Origin: GCA-2748575 sp965222725
Lineage (GTDB): Bacteria > Pseudomonadota > Gammaproteobacteria > Pseudomonadales > Ketobacteraceae
Assembly (NCBI GenBank): GCA_965222725.1
Contig: OZ244969.1
Coordinates: 620,001-684,000 of the forward strand
DNA: 64,000 bases
Reading direction: 5' to 3'
Numbering within the stretch: position 1 is the stretch's first letter; each line of letters opens with the position of its first letter. Made by a program: the position numbers and the translations under genes. Shown here piece by piece: positions 60,955 to 64,000 of the stretch. A model generated the notes under the pieces. It saw only the letters and a program-made list of their open reading frames with translations. It was not told where the DNA came from and made no database searches.

Positions 60955-61407
60955 TCAATTAAGGGTTTCGATCTGCTCTTCCACATAATCCAGGTTGGGG
61001 ATCATGGCGCGCTCGCCGTTAACAGTAACCAGCATGTCAAAGGCGGGGGCGTCTTCCACTTTTTCTTCGCCGCCGATTTCGGCGGGGTATACACGCACCA
61101 GACGGGGAATGCCCTGTACGCACACAGCGTAAAAATCCTTTTTACTGACGCCAACGCCGTTAAGCACCGCGATCCGGGCTCCGCTGAAGGCCTCGTCTTC
61201 TTCGGGGTCGTTCATCAGTTCCAGAGACACCAGGGGGATATCGATTCCGCGCCAGTGGTACATACCCAGCATCCAGTCGGGGTCGCCTTCTCTTCGTTCC
61301 GGCTGTTGCCAGTCAACGATTTCGGCCACGGTAACGTTGGGCACCAGCATGGGCCGGGCCACCATGGGAACCAGCAGGCTTGCCACTTCCTCGTTTACTC
61401 TTGCCAT
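60955..61407 (-). CDS. chpC: CheW-like protein of the Chp system
   Basis: 150 aa CheW-domain adaptor (VPNVTVAEIVDWQQPERREG, GMYHWRGIDIPLVSLE). In Pseudomonas the order chpA-chpB-chpC serves a chemosensory system controlling type IV pili and cAMP; the same order and spacing here support the name. It links receptor and kinase at the membrane. Confidence 0.85.
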   Translation of the reverse strand: MARVNEEVASLLVPMVARPMLVPNVTVAEIVDWQQPERREGDPDWMLGMYHWRGIDIPLVSLELMNDPEEDEAFSGARIAVLNGVGVSKKDFYAVCVQGIPRLVRVYPAEIGGEEKVEDAPAFDMLVTVNGERAMIPNLDYVEEQIETLN

Positions 61408-61419
61408 AGTGTTAACACC

Positions 61420-62508
61420 TTACGCTGAAAGGGTTGCGTTATTTCCGTTTACAAAACTTTTTGCATGTTGCACCAGATGCCCGGCCAGTTCCCGGGGTGA
61501 TCCGGAAAAAGTGACACAACCGGTGTCGCGGGCCGAATCGGGCATACTGCTGCTGCCACAGGTTTCGGCCGTTTGTGCCCATATTTCCAGGCCGGCTTTG
61601 CGCATGCGTGGCCCGGCAATGGCGCCGTCGTTACCCATGCCACTGAACAGGATGGCACCGGTGCGCTGGGCAAAGCGATCAAACATGTCGTTCATGACCT
61701 GGTCTATGGACGGCGAATAAGGGCCTTCCCAGTCTTCCTGCACCAGCTCGATCTGTGATTCAGCGTTGATCCGCATCACCTGCTCCACCGGCGCAATCAC
61801 AATCTGGCCGTTGGCGATCACATTGCCGGGCCGGGGATCGATGAAGGTAAAGTGACTGTTGCGGGACCAGACCTGTTCCAGGGTTTTATGGAACCCGGCA
61901 TCAATATGCTGCGCGATAACGAAAGCCATCGGCAGGCCTTCGGGCAGCACATCCAGAAATTCCTTGACGGCTTTGGGGCCGCCCAGAGAAGCACCCAACA
62001 CCCACACATAACGGGCCGGTTCGCCAATGCTTTGCCGCCCGACCAGCTCCGGCGGCAACAGGAAGGGGGTTGCGTTTTCCGCTTCCTGAAAATCTTCCGC
62101 GGTAACCGTAGCCTTGGCTTTAGGCGGCAGGCCCACCAGATCCTTGATCTTGGTGTAGATGCGCCTTTCCCAGCGGGGATATTTGATATCCGTTACCGCC
62201 GGTGCCTGGCCATCGCCCATCAGCACGGGCACCGTGGAGGTTTCAATCACGTTTAAACTGAAATCCGCCCACTGGTCTTCGTCTTCTATTTCCACCCACC
62301 AAAGATCGACACTGCCGTCGTTAATCAGCTCATCGGCCACTCTTTCCGGTGGCAGGGTATGGGCAATTTCGTAGCCCGCGGCCCGGATCGCCTTGCACAC
62401 CACATGACGCATCAGGGTGCTGTCGGCGATCACGCCCACTTGCGGGTTACTGGGCTGTTGGTCATCCCCATTGTTGTCAGGGTTGTCCCCACCGGGCTGA
62501 AGGCTCAT
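61420..62508 (-). CDS. chpB: CheB-type methylesterase of the Chp system
   Basis: 362 aa. N-terminal receiver-like domain (about 25-110) in which a normal phospho-Asp pocket is not obvious, and a C-terminal methylesterase (about 170-355): LGASLGGPKAVKEFL (Ser), AQHIDAGF (His), FSGMGNDGAIAG (Asp). It demethylates the chemoreceptor. It starts 7 bp after chpA ends and 12 bp separate it from chpC. Confidence 0.87.
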   Translation of the reverse strand: MSLQPGGDNPDNNGDDQQPSNPQVGVIADSTLMRHVVCKAIRAAGYEIAHTLPPERVADELINDGSVDLWWVEIEDEDQWADFSLNVIETSTVPVLMGDGQAPAVTDIKYPRWERRIYTKIKDLVGLPPKAKATVTAEDFQEAENATPFLLPPELVGRQSIGEPARYVWVLGASLGGPKAVKEFLDVLPEGLPMAFVIAQHIDAGFHKTLEQVWSRNSHFTFIDPRPGNVIANGQIVIAPVEQVMRINAESQIELVQEDWEGPYSPSIDQVMNDMFDRFAQRTGAILFSGMGNDGAIAGPRMRKAGLEIWAQTAETCGSSSMPDSARDTGCVTFSGSPRELAGHLVQHAKSFVNGNNATLSA

Positions 62509-62515
62509 GGCAACA

Positions 62516-64000
62516 TCACGTCACTTTTTGCTTGATCAGATCCTGGATCGTTTCAAGCAATGTGGTCTCCTGGTAGGGTTTACCCATGTACTCGTTCACG
62601 CCTATGCCCATGGCCCGTTCCTTGTGTTTTTCACCGGTACGGGAAGTGATCATGATAATGGGCGTGTCCTGCAAACGATCGTCGTGGCGCACCAGAGTAG
62701 CCACTTCAAAACCATCCATACGCGGCATTTCAATATCCAGCAGCATACAGTCGGGTTTGATTTCCTGCAGTTGCGTTATGGCATCCACCCCGTCTTTGGC
62801 GGTTACCACATCGTAGCCGTTCCGCTCCAGCAGGCGGGTGGTTACCTTGCGCACCGTTACGGAATCGTCCACCACCATAATCAGCGGGGTGCGATCCGCC
62901 TCTTCCTTGGCAGCCCGCTCGATAACGGCGTCGGCCATGCCGGCGCTGATCTGTGCCTGTTCGGCGCGGATCATGGCCATCAGATCCAGAATGATAACCA
63001 CGCTGCCGTCACCCAGTATGGTGGCACCGGAAATACCGCTCACCGCACTCAGTTGCGGACCCACGGATTTTACAACGATCTCGCGGGAGCCGATGAGTGA
63101 GTCCACCTGCAGTGCCATGGTGTGTTCCGCACCACGTACCAGCAACACAGGTAAGGGTTTGGTATGGCCCTGCAGCTGGGGAATATCTACCCCGTGCACA
63201 AAGCCACCCAGGTATTTCATGCGGTACTGGGAACCGGCGTATTCGAACATGGGCGCATCGGACTGGTAATACGCTTCCAGCTCGTAGGGGCTGACCCGCA
63301 CAATACCTTCGATGTTGTTCAGTGGTATGGCGTAAGCATCCTCACCCACACGCACCATGAGTGCCCGGTTGACCGACACGGTAAAGGGCAGCCGCACGGT
63401 AAACTGGGAACCGGCGCCGGGGGCCGAGTGAATTTTCAGTGAACCACCCAGCTGTTTGATTTCGCTGTGCACCACGTCCATGCCCACACCGCGGCCGGAA
63501 ATCTGGGTGACTTTTTCCGCGGTACTGAAACCGGGGCGGAAAATAAACTGCATGATTTCCTTGTCGGTGAGCGGTGCGTTTTCACGCATCAGCCCCCGTT
63601 CAATGGCGCGTTTTTTAACGCCTTCCAGGTTGATACCTTTACCATCGTCGGACAACCGCAGTACCACGTCTCCACCTTCACGGGCCAGGTGAAGAGTAAT
63701 CCGGCCAACGTCTTTTTTGCCTTTGGCCTGGCGCTCTTCCGGCGTTTCCAGACCGTGGTCCACGGCGTTACGCAGCATGTGTTCCAGCGGCGCTACCATG
63801 CGGTCCATTACCGTACGGTCCATTTCACCTTCGGCACCGATAATTTCCAGCTCGGCTTTTTTGCCGGTTTCGGTGGCAATCTGGCGAATGATACGGCGCA
63901 AACGCGGCACCGTACGCGAGAAAGGCACCATGCGGGTGCGCATCAGACCTTCCTGCAGTTCGGTGTTAACCCGGGACTGTTGCAATAACAGGGTTTCCGT
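62516..64000 (-). CDS. chpA: CheA/receiver hybrid kinase ChpA-like, C-terminal part
   Basis: The frame is open to the right window edge. The visible 494 codons carry the end of the dimerisation segment, HATPase (MLRNAVDHGLETPEERQAKG, LRLSDDGKGINLEGVKKRAI), a CheW-like coupling domain, and a C-terminal receiver (MVVDDSVTVRKVTTRLLERN, LLDIEMPRMDG with the phospho-Asp, MGKPYQE). In ChpA several Hpt domains precede this part. The receiver fused to the kinase is typical of type IV pilus/twitching chemosensory systems. Confidence 0.9.
   Translation of the reverse strand, partial: TETLLLQQSRVNTELQEGLMRTRMVPFSRTVPRLRRIIRQIATETGKKAELEIIGAEGEMDRTVMDRMVAPLEHMLRNAVDHGLETPEERQAKGKKDVGRITLHLAREGGDVVLRLSDDGKGINLEGVKKRAIERGLMRENAPLTDKEIMQFIFRPGFSTAEKVTQISGRGVGMDVVHSEIKQLGGSLKIHSAPGAGSQFTVRLPFTVSVNRALMVRVGEDAYAIPLNNIEGIVRVSPYELEAYYQSDAPMFEYAGSQYRMKYLGGFVHGVDIPQLQGHTKPLPVLLVRGAEHTMALQVDSLIGSREIVVKSVGPQLSAVSGISGATILGDGSVVIILDLMAMIRAEQAQISAGMADAVIERAAKEEADRTPLIMVVDDSVTVRKVTTRLLERNGYDVVTAKDGVDAITQLQEIKPDCMLLDIEMPRMDGFEVATLVRHDDRLQDTPIIMITSRTGEKHKERAMGIGVNEYMGKPYQETTLLETIQDLIKQKVT

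Overview
The window is a piece of a gammaproteobacterial chromosome, most likely a Pseudomonadales/Cellvibrionales-type (marine or environmental) bacterium. This rests on the tkt-gap/epd-pgk-fba cluster, the ArsR/methyltransferase-metK-ahcY-metF cluster, and the Chp-type chemosensory genes known from type IV pilus control in Pseudomonas. I cannot name the species.

Region 1 (1-3490) holds mobile DNA around one large gene. The end of an IS3-family element (1-240) and a complete, closely related copy (2228-3488) flank a 660-aa AAA/STAND-like ATPase. Its C-terminal domain looks HEPN-like (RPDAH motif). It is a plausible anti-phage or stress effector whose 3' end was replaced by the IS end.

Region 2 (about 3496-20210) is a sedentary chromosomal integron. 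Thirty-six attC sites on the minus strand delimit 36 cassettes, numbered here C1 (next to attI) to C36 (distal). intI follows on the plus strand, so integrase and cassettes diverge. The intI promoter (TTTACA-N17-TATACT) is overlapped by a LexA-like box, which suggests SOS control. Twenty-two cassettes carry a recognisable gene, mostly small membrane, PH-like, lipoprotein, immunity-like or unknown proteins, plus a HEPN-like protein. In 14 of these the stop codon lies inside the attC site. The two cassettes nearest attI each carry one in-frame stop. Fourteen cassettes have no convincing gene. They fall into repeated families A (six copies), B (three plus one relative) and C (two plus one relative). 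Family A copies carry a terminator-like hairpin just inside the cassette.

Region 3 (21207-64000) is ordinary core chromosome, GC-richer than the array. In order it holds: an alpha/beta hydrolase; fba, pgk, gap/epd and tkt; a GGDEF-EAL protein; a SahR-like regulator with metK, ahcY and metF (S-adenosylmethionine cycle); flavin reductase and acyl-CoA dehydrogenase; a MerR regulator and a sigma-70 factor; bioA and rsmE; a hipBA toxin-antitoxin pair; a PhaC-like hydrolase; a peroxiredoxin; a 7TM diguanylate cyclase; a hydrolase/TetR pair; a secreted hydrolase; a LOV-domain hybrid histidine kinase with a periplasmic binding protein; ndh; a NADAR protein; and chpC, chpB and the 3' part of chpA.

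Two MITE-like elements with perfect terminal inverted repeats (34 bp and 24 bp) and a run of hairpins flank metF. No rRNA, tRNA or CRISPR array was seen. Coordinates of cassette genes use the start I judge most likely; several rely on GTG, TTG or CTG starts.
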